Shown here: positions 54,353 through 62,221 of the stretch, piece by piece
How the letters are laid out: each line of letters starts with the position of its first letter
How positions within the stretch are numbered: position 1 is the stretch's first letter
Source of the DNA: CAVSJO01 sp963728445
GTDB taxonomy: Bacteria > Gemmatimonadota > Gemmatimonadetes > Longimicrobiales > RSA9
Assembly: GCA_963728445.1 (NCBI GenBank)
Contig: CAVSJO010000001.1
Coordinates: 1 to 64,000 of the forward strand
Direction of reading: 5' to 3'
Length of the DNA stretch: 64,000 nt
Position numbers and translations under genes: made by a program
Notes under the pieces: generated by a model
The model's database searches: none
Seen by the model: the letters and a program-made list of their open reading frames with translations, nothing else
Told to the model about the DNA's origin: nothing

Positions 54353-56785
54353 TCACTCCTCCCGCAGCACCCGCGCGGGGTCCGTCCGCGCGGCCCGGGC
54401 CGCCGGCGGCAGCGCGGCGGCAACCGCAAGGATCAGCAGCCCTCCGGTGACGACTGCGTAGACGAGCGGATCGAAGGGGCCGACGTCGAAGAGAAGTGAT
54501 CGGATCAGGCGACCGGTCAGTGCGGCGATCAGCAGTCCGACAGCGCTGCCCGCGACCGCCAGCCCCAGGCCGTAGCGGCCGATCAGAACGAGCACGCCGG
54601 TGGGCGTGGCACCGACGGCCATCCGCACCCCCAGCTCCCGACGGCGCCGTGCGACGGCGAGGGAGAGCACGCCGAAGATGCCCAGCGCGGCGAGGAGCAC
54701 GGCGAACACGCCGAACAGCAGCGTCAGCGTGCCGAGGGCGCGGCTCGGGCCGAGAGCGTCGGAGACGACGTCGCCCATCGGACGGAGCGTCACGAACGCG
54801 ATCCCCGGCCGGAGCGCGTTCACGCTGCGCCGCAGCAGGTCGGCAGCCGGGCCGGCCGCGCCCGGCCGGTGCTTCACGACCACGCTCAGCCCGTTCGGCG
54901 GCGCCTGCCGCATGGGGATGTAGATCTGGATCCGGGACGGGCTCTGCAGCTCGTAGTGCCGCACGTTGGCGACGACGCCGACGACGGTCATCCAGTGCAG
55001 ATCCATGCTGCCGGTCGCCTCGTCGTGGTTCGCGAACGACACGCGATGCCCGATGGGGTCCTCGCCCGGCCAGAACTTCTCGGCCATCGTCTGGTCGATC
55101 ACCGCGACCGGATCGGTGTCCTCCCGGTCCGTCGGCTCGATGACCCGGCCGCGCAGCAGCGGGATGCCCATCGTCCGGAAGTAGCCGGGAGAGACGATGT
55201 CGTAGAGAACGGACTCCATGTCGGACGGCTGCCCCGTCAGGGGTCGGTTGTCCGGCGCGATGCCGCGTTCCCACGAGCGGTTCGTGAGGGGGATCAGCAG
55301 CGTCGCAGCCGCGGAGTTCACGTCGGGCGAGCGCTCGAGATCACGGGTGAGCTGCTCGTAGAAGGCGTAGCGCTGCTCGGGCGTGTCGAACGTGCCGTCC
55401 GGCGCCTGGAGTCGGGCGGCGAGCACGTCCGTCGCGTCGAATCCCTTCGGGACGTGGGACAGCCGCTGCAGGCTGCGCGTGAGCAGCCCTGCGCCCACCA
55501 GCAGGACGAGGGAGAGCGAGATCTGCGTGACGACGAGGGCGTCGCGCAGACGCCGCCCCTCGCGGCCGCGGCCCGCGTCCGCACCCCGCACGCCCTGGTG
55601 CAGCCGCCGGGCTTCCGCTCCGTAGGGCAGACGCACGGCCGGGAGCACGCCGAACAGCATGCCGCTCAGCACCGTCACACCCAGGGCGAAGCCGACGACG
55701 CCCGGATTCAGCGCGACGCGCGACGCGAGCAGCGCGGGCAGATCGAGCGGCAGCAGCGCCGGCAGCAGCCGGACACCCACCGCGGCGATCCCGAGACCAA
55801 GCAGGCCTCCCGCGGCCGCGAGGATGGCGCTCTCAGAGAGCAGGTGCCGGATCAGGCGACGTCGCCCGGCTCCCAGCGCCGCGCGCACCGCCAGCTCGCC
55901 GGCCCGTCCCTCGCCGCGCGCCAGCGCGAGATTCGCCACGTTGGCGCACGCGATCAGCAGCAGCAGCGCGACGGCGCCCATCAGCACCCAGAGCCCCGTT
56001 CGCACGTCGCCGATGAAGACGTCGGCCAGCGGCCGGACCTCGGGCGTGGCGACCGGCTCCCCGTACTCCCCCGCGAGCTCGCTGGCAACCCGGCTCAGGT
56101 CGGCCTGCGCCGTCTGCACCGTGGCGCCGGGTGCCAGCCTCGCGATCGCGCGCATTCCGAACGAGCTTTCCCGATCGTCCCACGGCAGGTCCGGCATGAC
56201 GCCCATGGGCACGTACACGTCCACGTCCGCCGACGGATACCCGTCCCCCGGGGGCAGGACCCCGACGATCGTCGCGCTGAATCCATCCGTGACGAGCGGC
56301 CGTCCCACGACGGCCGGATCGCCCCCGTACGCGCTCTGCCAGTAGCCGTAGCTGAGCACCACCGCGGGCGCCGCGCCGCGCTCGGTCTCCGCCGGCGTCA
56401 GGACTCGCCCGCGCGCAGCACCGAGGCCCAGCGTCCCGAAGAAGTCGCCGTACACGAGTCGGGCGCTCAGCAGCTCCGATCCGTTCCGCCCCGGCCGCAG
56501 GAACGTCCAGCCCGACGACATGCCCCAGCGCGAGAAGACCCGGCTCCGCTCGCTCCACGCCGCGTAGTACGGCACCGACAGCGAAATGAGGTAGCCCTGC
56601 GGGGAGCGCACGTCCGGCGTCACGAGCCGGTCCGCGTCACGGAACGGCAGCCCTTTCAGCAGCACGTTCTGCACGAGGGAGTAGACGGCCGTCGTGCCGC
56701 CGACGCCGAGGGCAAGTGCAGCGACGGCCAGCAGCGTGTAGGCGGGACGCCGCAACAGAGAGCGGAAGGCCACGGGGACGCGCAT
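54353..56785 (-). CDS. ADOP-type ABC transporter permease (MacB/FtsX)
   Basis: 810 residues from ATG at 56783-56785. N-terminal membrane helix (AYTLLAVAALALGVGGTTAV), a MacB periplasmic core, two FtsX permease blocks (VLMGAVALLLLIACANVANL and AARVAL-type helices; the second near the C-terminus, RRRRELGVRMAVGATPTGV), and the duplicated QSLQRLSHVPKGFDATDVL region. ADOP proteins are the acidobacterial/gemmatimonad tandem permease type, which export peptides or antimicrobials. No ATPase gene is adjacent. Confidence 0.93.
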   Translation of the reverse strand: MRVPVAFRSLLRRPAYTLLAVAALALGVGGTTAVYSLVQNVLLKGLPFRDADRLVTPDVRSPQGYLISLSVPYYAAWSERSRVFSRWGMSSGWTFLRPGRNGSELLSARLVYGDFFGTLGLGAARGRVLTPAETERGAAPAVVLSYGYWQSAYGGDPAVVGRPLVTDGFSATIVGVLPPGDGYPSADVDVYVPMGVMPDLPWDDRESSFGMRAIARLAPGATVQTAQADLSRVASELAGEYGEPVATPEVRPLADVFIGDVRTGLWVLMGAVALLLLIACANVANLALARGEGRAGELAVRAALGAGRRRLIRHLLSESAILAAAGGLLGLGIAAVGVRLLPALLPLDLPALLASRVALNPGVVGFALGVTVLSGMLFGVLPAVRLPYGAEARRLHQGVRGADAGRGREGRRLRDALVVTQISLSLVLLVGAGLLTRSLQRLSHVPKGFDATDVLAARLQAPDGTFDTPEQRYAFYEQLTRDLERSPDVNSAAATLLIPLTNRSWERGIAPDNRPLTGQPSDMESVLYDIVSPGYFRTMGIPLLRGRVIEPTDREDTDPVAVIDQTMAEKFWPGEDPIGHRVSFANHDEATGSMDLHWMTVVGVVANVRHYELQSPSRIQIYIPMRQAPPNGLSVVVKHRPGAAGPAADLLRRSVNALRPGIAFVTLRPMGDVVSDALGPSRALGTLTLLFGVFAVLLAALGIFGVLSLAVARRRRELGVRMAVGATPTGVLVLIGRYGLGLAVAGSAVGLLIAALTGRLIRSLLFDVGPFDPLVYAVVTGGLLILAVAAALPPAARAARTDPARVLREE

Positions 56786-57083
56786 GGGTAGACGCTCCGG
56801 CTGGGGGGGGCGGGCGGATGGAGTCCGTACGATTTGGACGGGGCGGAGGTGTCGATGGTTGGAACGGGGGGTGTGCGTTCGGGGGCGCGCTCCCCGTTTC
56901 AAATCCGGCCGATCGAAACGCCGATCGTGTTGCATGGAACGGGCGCCGCTCGGAAGGTCATTTTCGTAAACGATTGATGGTGAACCACATACGCGAGTGC
57001 CGGGCGCCGCGGCGGTGGGGGCCCGGGGTTGCACGGCTTCAACTCTGTTCGAATCCCCGTTTCCCACGATGGAGGCAGGTACA
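56786..57083. other. Divergent intergenic region between permease and lipoprotein genes
   Basis: About 300 bases with no convincing gene. Weak TTGATG and GTTCGAATCCCC words occur; the latter resembles a tRNA T-loop but has no matching stem. Promoters for the two divergent genes must lie here, but I cannot place them with confidence. Confidence 0.4.
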
Positions 57084-57464
57084 ATGCTGCGCAGAATGTC
57101 ACTGCTGTTCGGACTGATCGCCCTCGTGTCGGCGTGTTCCGACCAGCCAACGGTCGTTCAGCCGCAGGCAACCGGCACACCGGCATTCAGCAAGAGCGCC
57201 CGGGGTGGCCGGGCGGGCGCCGTGGGAGTCGTCTACGTCCGGAGCCAGGGCCTGTACTACGACACGTTCGTGGCGGCCGAGACCCTGCCGCACCACGGCC
57301 GATTCCAGAAGCTCGACGCGGACGGCTCGACGGAGTTCGGTCCGGGCGATCGCGGCTACCTGGGTGGACGCTGGTGGAAGGACGTGAACGGCAACGGGAT
57401 CCAGGACGACGGGGACATGTACCTCCTCTGTCCCCTCCTGCCGCCCGGGCGGCCTACGCCGTAA
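57084..57464 (+). CDS. Small lipoprotein
   Basis: 126 residues from ATG 57084, with GGAGG at 57071-57075. LFGLIALVSACSDQ is a lipobox signal. The mature part (GAVGVVYVRSQGLYYDTFVA, DVNGNGIQDDGDMYLL) contains a short Asp/Gly calcium-loop-like segment NGNGIQDDGD. No family assigned. Confidence 0.7.
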   Translation: MLRRMSLLFGLIALVSACSDQPTVVQPQATGTPAFSKSARGGRAGAVGVVYVRSQGLYYDTFVAAETLPHHGRFQKLDADGSTEFGPGDRGYLGGRWWKDVNGNGIQDDGDMYLLCPLLPPGRPTP

Positions 57465-57467
57465 TCC

Positions 57468-57911
57468 TCACGGGAACGGCGCCGCTACACGAAGCTCGGG
57501 CTCGACTTCCGCGATGCGGCCGAAGTCGCGGCGGTCGTGTGTCACGAGCGTGAAGGCGTGCTCGACGCTGGACGCTGCGAGGAGGCAGTCGTTGAAGAAC
57601 GCGGGGCGGGCGGAGCCGGCGCGCATGCGGCCGCGCTCCGCCAGGCCCGCGACGATGCGGCTCGCGCGCAGCCACGTCGAGTACGCGGGCACGATGACGC
57701 GGCGGACGCGTTCGAACGGGAGCACCCAGCGCTCGTGCCAGCGTCGCCAGGTTGTGAGATCGGCCGCGCTGACGAGGAGCTCGGAGGCGACCACCGCATG
57801 CTGGTGGATCACCGGCGCGCGGGAGCGCTGCCAGGCCGCGAGCTCGCGGGCAGCGTCGGGCTCACGCATGGCTCGGATCAGCACGTTCGTGTCCAGGACG
57901 AACCGGCGCAC
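57468..57911 (-). CDS. vapC: VapC-like PIN toxin
   Basis: 147 residues. FVLDTNVLIRAMREPD, VASELLVSAADL, FFNDCLLAASS and VTHDRRDF carry the four acidic PIN residues. It lies one base after the stop of the antitoxin gene and would act as an RNA-cleaving toxin. Confidence 0.93.
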   Translation of the reverse strand: MRRFVLDTNVLIRAMREPDAARELAAWQRSRAPVIHQHAVVASELLVSAADLTTWRRWHERWVLPFERVRRVIVPAYSTWLRASRIVAGLAERGRMRAGSARPAFFNDCLLAASSVEHAFTLVTHDRRDFGRIAEVEPELRVAAPFP

Positions 57912-57912
57912 G

Positions 57913-58206
57913 TCAGTCTCCGAGATCGTCGGCCGTCAGGCCCAGAACGTCCACGTACTCCTCGCCCGACATCGCCTCGGTCCCGCGGGCCAGCGCCTCG
58001 CCGAAGATCAGCATGTCCAGGGCGGTCTCGACGGCTTCGGTCTCGGTCTTCGCGCCGAGGATCTCCCGGGCCATATCGATCTTGGACTGGTGGAGGTAGA
58101 AGTTCTTGCGCGTGACGGCCTCGTCCTGGACGAGGGCCTCGCTCACCCGCGCGGCGTCACCCGCGTGAGAGTGCGGGCCGAGCGGCTTCTTCTTCCGACG
58201 CGTCAT
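57913..58206 (-). CDS. vapB: VapB-like antitoxin
   Basis: 97 residues. A basic N-terminus (MTRRKKKPLGPHSHAG) leads to NFYLHQSKIDMAREILGAKT and ETEAVETALDMLIFGEALAR, a ribbon-helix-helix-type core followed by the acidic toxin-binding tail. Two palindromes upstream are likely operator sites. Confidence 0.85.
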   Translation of the reverse strand: MTRRKKKPLGPHSHAGDAARVSEALVQDEAVTRKNFYLHQSKIDMAREILGAKTETEAVETALDMLIFGEALARGTEAMSGEEYVDVLGLTADDLGD

Positions 58207-58218
58207 GTCCCGTCGCTC

Positions 58219-58254
58219 CGTATACGTAAAATCGAGACTGAACGTACATACGTT
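58219..58254. promoter_or_regulatory. Twin palindromes upstream of the vapBC-like operon
   Basis: CGTATACG (58219-58226) and AACGTACATACGTT (58241-58254; 6-bp arms with CA spacer) are exact inverted repeats. They lie 13-48 bases upstream of the antitoxin start. The second shares its arm-CA-arm shape with the 16-bp palindrome at 31.2 kb. Confidence 0.6.
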
Positions 58255-58346
58255 AATGCGGGGGGCTCGACAATGGAATAGCAGTGCGAGCCGAACGTTC
58301 GTCCCGCTTCCTTGTCCGCGCGGCGGGAGAGGTGGTAACGTCGCGC

Positions 58347-59405
58347 ATGGATCGACGGGAAGCGGAGAACGCGGTCGAGGTGGAGCGGGCGACGAAGCGC
58401 TTCGGCGCGTTCCGGGCCGTGGACGACGTGTCGTTCCGGGTGGCGCCGGGCGAGTTCTTCGCGCTGCTGGGTCCGAGCGGCTGCGGGAAGACGACGACGC
58501 TGCGCATGATCGCGGGCTTCGAGCGGCCGTCCTCGGGGCGAATCCTGCTCGAGGGTCGGGACGTTTCCCGCGTGCCGCCCTACCGCCGCAGCGTCAACAC
58601 GGTGTTCCAGCACTACGCGCTCTTCCCCCACATGTCGGTGTGGGAGAACGTGGCGTTCGGGCCGCGCAGCCGGCGGGTGCCGGCGAAGGAGGCGGAGCGC
58701 CGGGTCGGCGAGGTGCTCGACGTCGTCCGGCTCGAGGCGCTGGCGGGGCGGAAGCCGGCGGAGCTGTCGGGCGGGCAGCAGCAGCGCGTGGCGCTGGCGC
58801 GGGCGCTGGTGAACGAGCCGGCGGTGCTGCTGCTGGACGAGCCGCTGGGCGCTCTCGACCTGAAGCTGCGGCGGTCGATGCAGCACGAGCTGAAGCGGAT
58901 CCAGCGGGAGGTCGGCATCGCGTTCGTGTACGTGACGCACGACCAGGAGGAGGCGCTGACCATGGCGGACCGGATCGCGGTGATGAACGGCGGCCGGGTC
59001 GAGCAGGTCGGCGCGCCGGAGGCGATCTACGACGCGCCGGAGTCCGTGTTCGTGGCGGGCTTCATCGGGGTCGCGAACCTGCTGCCGGCGCGGATCGCGG
59101 GCGCCGGGTCGGGCGCTGGGTCGGGCGCCGGGACCCTGATGGTGCGGCCCGAGCGGGTGCGCGTGTCGGGGGCGCCTCTCGCAGCGGGCGTCTCCATCCC
59201 GGTAACCGTCACCGGGACGACGTTCCAGGGCTCGATCGTGCGCGTCGTGATGCGCGCGGGCGAGGACGAGATCGTGGCGCACGTGGGGCGGGACGTGGAG
59301 CTGGAGGGGATCCGGCCGGGCGCCTCGGCGTTCGCGGGGTGGAGCCCGGACGCGGCGCGGCTGCTGCCGGCGTGCTCCGGGACGGAGGCGGGGGCGGGAT
59401 CGTGA
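58347..59405 (+). CDS. potA: Spermidine/putrescine ABC transporter ATP-binding protein
   Basis: 352 residues from ATG 58347. Walker A GPSGCGKTT at 42-50, Q-loop NTVFQHYALFPHM, signature LSGGQQQRVALARAL, Walker B VLLLDEPLGALD and H-loop VYVTHDQEEAL are all intact. The C-terminal TOBE-like region (LMVRPERVRVS) matches polyamine importers. It overlaps the binding-protein gene by GTGA. Confidence 0.93.
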   Translation: MDRREAENAVEVERATKRFGAFRAVDDVSFRVAPGEFFALLGPSGCGKTTTLRMIAGFERPSSGRILLEGRDVSRVPPYRRSVNTVFQHYALFPHMSVWENVAFGPRSRRVPAKEAERRVGEVLDVVRLEALAGRKPAELSGGQQQRVALARALVNEPAVLLLDEPLGALDLKLRRSMQHELKRIQREVGIAFVYVTHDQEEALTMADRIAVMNGGRVEQVGAPEAIYDAPESVFVAGFIGVANLLPARIAGAGSGAGSGAGTLMVRPERVRVSGAPLAAGVSIPVTVTGTTFQGSIVRVVMRAGEDEIVAHVGRDVELEGIRPGASAFAGWSPDAARLLPACSGTEAGAGS

Positions 59406-60523
59406 CCCGGCCGAGAGGCTTCGAGGCGACGTCGCCCATCACGCGCCGGCGCTTCCTGGCCGCCGCCGGCGGGCTCGCGCTGGGCGGCGCGGCGCTGGCG
59501 GCGTGCGGGTCGGGCGAGGACGCGGGGCCGGCGGTGCGGATCTCGAACTGGCCGCTCTACATCGACCCGGACGTGCCGGCGGAGTTCGAGAAGGCGACGG
59601 GCGTCCGCGCGGAGTACCGCGAGGACGTCAACGACAACGCGGAGTACTACGCGAAGATCGCCGAGCCGCTGAAGCGCGGGCAGAGCATCGACCGGGACGT
59701 CGTGGTGCTCACGGACTGGGTCGCGGCGCGCATGATCCGGCTCGGCTACTGCCGGCCGCTGGACGACTCGATGTTTCCGAACGGGACGCGACTGCGGAAC
59801 GAGCTCCGGAGCCCGGACTTCGACCCGGACCGGCGCTACACGGCGCCGTGGATGTCGGGCATGACGGGGATCGCGTACGACCCGCGGGCGACGGGGCGGG
59901 AGATCACGAGCATCGGCGACCTTTTCGACCCGGCGTTCCGCGGCCGGGTCACGATGCTGATGGAGATCCGGGACTCGATCGGCTTCGTGATGCTCATGAA
60001 CGGCAAGGCGCCCGAGCAGGCCACGGACGCGGACGTGGCCGCGGCGTGCGAGACGATCCGGAAGTACCGGGAGAACGGCCAGATCCGGGCGTTCACGGGG
60101 AACGAGTACACGGAGGACCTGGCGTCCGGGAACGTGGCGCTGTGCATGGCGTGGTCGGGGGACGTGGCCGGCCTCGCGGCCGACAACCCGGAGCTGCGCT
60201 TCGTGGTGCCGGAGGAGGGCGGGATCCGCTTCACGGACAACATGATGATCCCGTCGACGTCCGAGCGCGTGGACCTGGCCATGGCGTGGATGAACTACGT
60301 CTACCGGCCGGAGGTCTCCGCGCGGATCATGCGCGCGACCCGCTACATGTCGCCCGTCGAGGGCGCGATGGCGGAGCTGGAGGCGATCGCGCCGGAGCTC
60401 GCGGCGAGCCCGCTGGTGAACCCGCCGGACGACGTGCTCGCGCGGCTGCACACGTTCCGCACGCTGAGCGACGAGGAAGACCAGCGCTACAGTCGCGCGT
60501 TCCTGGACGCGATCGGCGCGTGA
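59402..60523 (+). CDS. potD: Polyamine-binding lipoprotein
   Basis: 373 residues from GTG 59402. A twin-arginine start TRRRFLAAAGGLALGG precedes the lipobox ALAAC (Cys 35), so it is folded in the cytoplasm, exported by Tat and lipid-anchored. NWPLYIDPDVPAEFEKATGV, DVVVLTDWVAARMIRLGYC and YTAPWMSGMTGIAYDPRA are typical PotD strands that close over the polyamine. It overlaps potA and potB. Confidence 0.93.
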   Translation: MTRPRGFEATSPITRRRFLAAAGGLALGGAALAACGSGEDAGPAVRISNWPLYIDPDVPAEFEKATGVRAEYREDVNDNAEYYAKIAEPLKRGQSIDRDVVVLTDWVAARMIRLGYCRPLDDSMFPNGTRLRNELRSPDFDPDRRYTAPWMSGMTGIAYDPRATGREITSIGDLFDPAFRGRVTMLMEIRDSIGFVMLMNGKAPEQATDADVAAACETIRKYRENGQIRAFTGNEYTEDLASGNVALCMAWSGDVAGLAADNPELRFVVPEEGGIRFTDNMMIPSTSERVDLAMAWMNYVYRPEVSARIMRATRYMSPVEGAMAELEAIAPELAASPLVNPPDDVLARLHTFRTLSDEEDQRYSRAFLDAIGA

Positions 60524-61347
60524 ACCGGACGAAGGCGGCGCCGTGGCTGCTCAGCGCGCCGGGCGCGCTCTGGCTGCTGCTGTTCTACCTGGTGCCGACG
60601 CTGGCGCTGGTGGGGACGTCTCTCGAGGGGGGCGCGGCGGGGGGCGCGTGGTGGCAGGGCTACGCGCGGGCGTTCACGCTCTATCACGAGCAGCTCGGGC
60701 GCTCGCTGGGCTACGGCCTGGCCGCCACCCTCTCGGCGCTCGTCCTGGCCTACCCCCTCGCCTACGTCATGGCGTTCCGCGCGGGCCGGCTGAAGAACCT
60801 GCTGCTCGGGCTCGTCGTCGTCCCCTTCTTCGTCACCTTCCTGGTCCGCACGCTCGCGTGGAAGACGATCCTGAACGACAACGGGCCGGTCGTCGGGCTG
60901 CTCGGCGCGCTGCACCTGCTGCCGGCGCAGGGGCGGCTGCTGAACACCGCGTGGGCGGTGGTCGGCGGGCTGACCTACAACTTCCTGCCGTTCATGGTCC
61001 TGCCGGTGTACGTGGCGCTGGAGCGCATCGACCGACGGCTGGTGGAGGCGGCGCAGGACCTGTATTCGACGCCCGGCGCTGCGTTCCGGAAGGTCGTGCT
61101 GCCGCTGTCGCTGCCGGGCGTGTTCGCGGGCAGCCTGCTGACGTTCATCCCGGCGTGCGGCGACTTCATCAACGCGGAGCTGCTGGGCGGACCGAACCAG
61201 CGCATGCTCGGCTCGGTCATCCAGTCCCAGTTCCTGTACGCCCGGGACTATCCCCTCGCGGCGTCGCTGTCCGTGGTGCTGATGATGCTCATCCTGCTGC
61301 TCGTGCTGACGTACGCGCGCGTGCTGGGCACGGAGGAGCTGGCGTGA
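60520..61347 (+). CDS. potB: Polyamine ABC permease PotB-like
   Basis: 275 residues from GTG 60520 with the GTGA overlap. Six membrane helices are present, including LWLLLFYLVPTLALVGTSL and LLLGLVVVPFFVTFLVRTLA, and the EAA coupling loop AAQDLYSTPGAAFRKVVLPL is intact. It pairs with the next gene. Confidence 0.92.
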   Translation: MNRTKAAPWLLSAPGALWLLLFYLVPTLALVGTSLEGGAAGGAWWQGYARAFTLYHEQLGRSLGYGLAATLSALVLAYPLAYVMAFRAGRLKNLLLGLVVVPFFVTFLVRTLAWKTILNDNGPVVGLLGALHLLPAQGRLLNTAWAVVGGLTYNFLPFMVLPVYVALERIDRRLVEAAQDLYSTPGAAFRKVVLPLSLPGVFAGSLLTFIPACGDFINAELLGGPNQRMLGSVIQSQFLYARDYPLAASLSVVLMMLILLLVLTYARVLGTEELA

Positions 61348-62180
61348 CGCGCGGAGGCGCGGAGGGGGCGGAGGCCGCGGAGCGCGGAGGCGGCGGAGAG
61401 CGCGGAGGCGCGGGCGGACGGGCGCTCGACGCCGTCGCCCTGCTCGTCCTGCTCTACCTCTTCCTGCCGATCCTCGTGATCGTGCTGTTCAGCTTCAACG
61501 AGCCGGCGGGGCAGTTCAACTTCGTGTGGAAGGGCTTCTCACTGGAGGCGTGGCGGCACCCGTTCCGCTACCCGGCGCTCGCAGAGGCGATGGGCCTGAG
61601 CCTGCGCGTCGCCGCGGTCTCGACCGCCGCGGCGACCGTGATGGGCACGCTGCTCGGCCTGGCACTGACGCGCTACCGCTTCCGCGGCAGGCGACCGATG
61701 AACCTGCTGCTCGTGCTGCCGCTCACAACACCGGAGGTCGTGCTCGGCTCGTCGCTGCTCGCGCTCTTCCTCCAGCTCGGCGTGCCGACCGGCTTCGGGA
61801 CGATCGTGGTGGCGCACGTGATGTTCTCGGTGAGCTACGTCGCGCTGACGGTGAAGGCGCGGCTGCGCGGGTTCGACTGGTCCCTCGTCGAGGCGGGCAT
61901 GGACCTGGGGGCGACGCCGCTCGTCGTGCTCTGGCGCGTGACGCTGCCGCTCATCGCGCCGGGCGTCGCGGCGGCCGCGCTGCTCTCCTTCGCGCTGTCC
62001 CTCGACGACTTCGTCATCACGCTGTTCAACGCCGGCAGCCGCGTGACGTACCCGCTCTACGTGTACGGGGCGCGGCGGGCGGCGTTCCCGCCGCAGATCG
62101 ACGTGATCGCGACGGCGATCCTGGTGGGGACGCTGGCGCTGCTCGGCGCGACGGTCGCGTGGCAGAAGAAGGCTGAGTGA
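61344..62180 (+). CDS. potC: Polyamine ABC permease PotC-like
   Basis: 278 residues from GTG 61344. After a charged leader of about 25 residues (an EGAEAAERGG run with repeated GCGGAG words), helices LLVLLYLFLPILVIVLFSFN and AVSTAAATVMGTLLGLALT follow. The EAA loop is EAGMDLGATPLVVLWRVTLP. It completes the importer; the stop begins a hexanucleotide array. Confidence 0.92.
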   Translation: MTRGGAEGAEAAERGGGGERGGAGGRALDAVALLVLLYLFLPILVIVLFSFNEPAGQFNFVWKGFSLEAWRHPFRYPALAEAMGLSLRVAAVSTAAATVMGTLLGLALTRYRFRGRRPMNLLLVLPLTTPEVVLGSSLLALFLQLGVPTGFGTIVVAHVMFSVSYVALTVKARLRGFDWSLVEAGMDLGATPLVVLWRVTLPLIAPGVAAAALLSFALSLDDFVITLFNAGSRVTYPLYVYGARRAAFPPQIDVIATAILVGTLALLGATVAWQKKAE

Positions 62181-62181
62181 G

Positions 62182-62211
62182 GCTGAGGCTTAGGCTGAGG
62201 CTTAGGCTGAG
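62182..62211. repeat. GCTGAG/GCTTAG array at the convergent potC end
   Basis: Five alternating hexamers GCTGAG and GCTTAG lie directly after the potC stop and end just before the stop of the convergent TPR gene. It is the same unit as at 40651. Confidence 0.8.
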
Positions 62212-62221
62212 GGACTGAGGC

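Noticed and set aside
57040..57060. tRNA-like T-loop word GTTCGAATCCCC
   Set aside because: Flanking bases cannot form the T stem, and no acceptor or anticodon arm is found.
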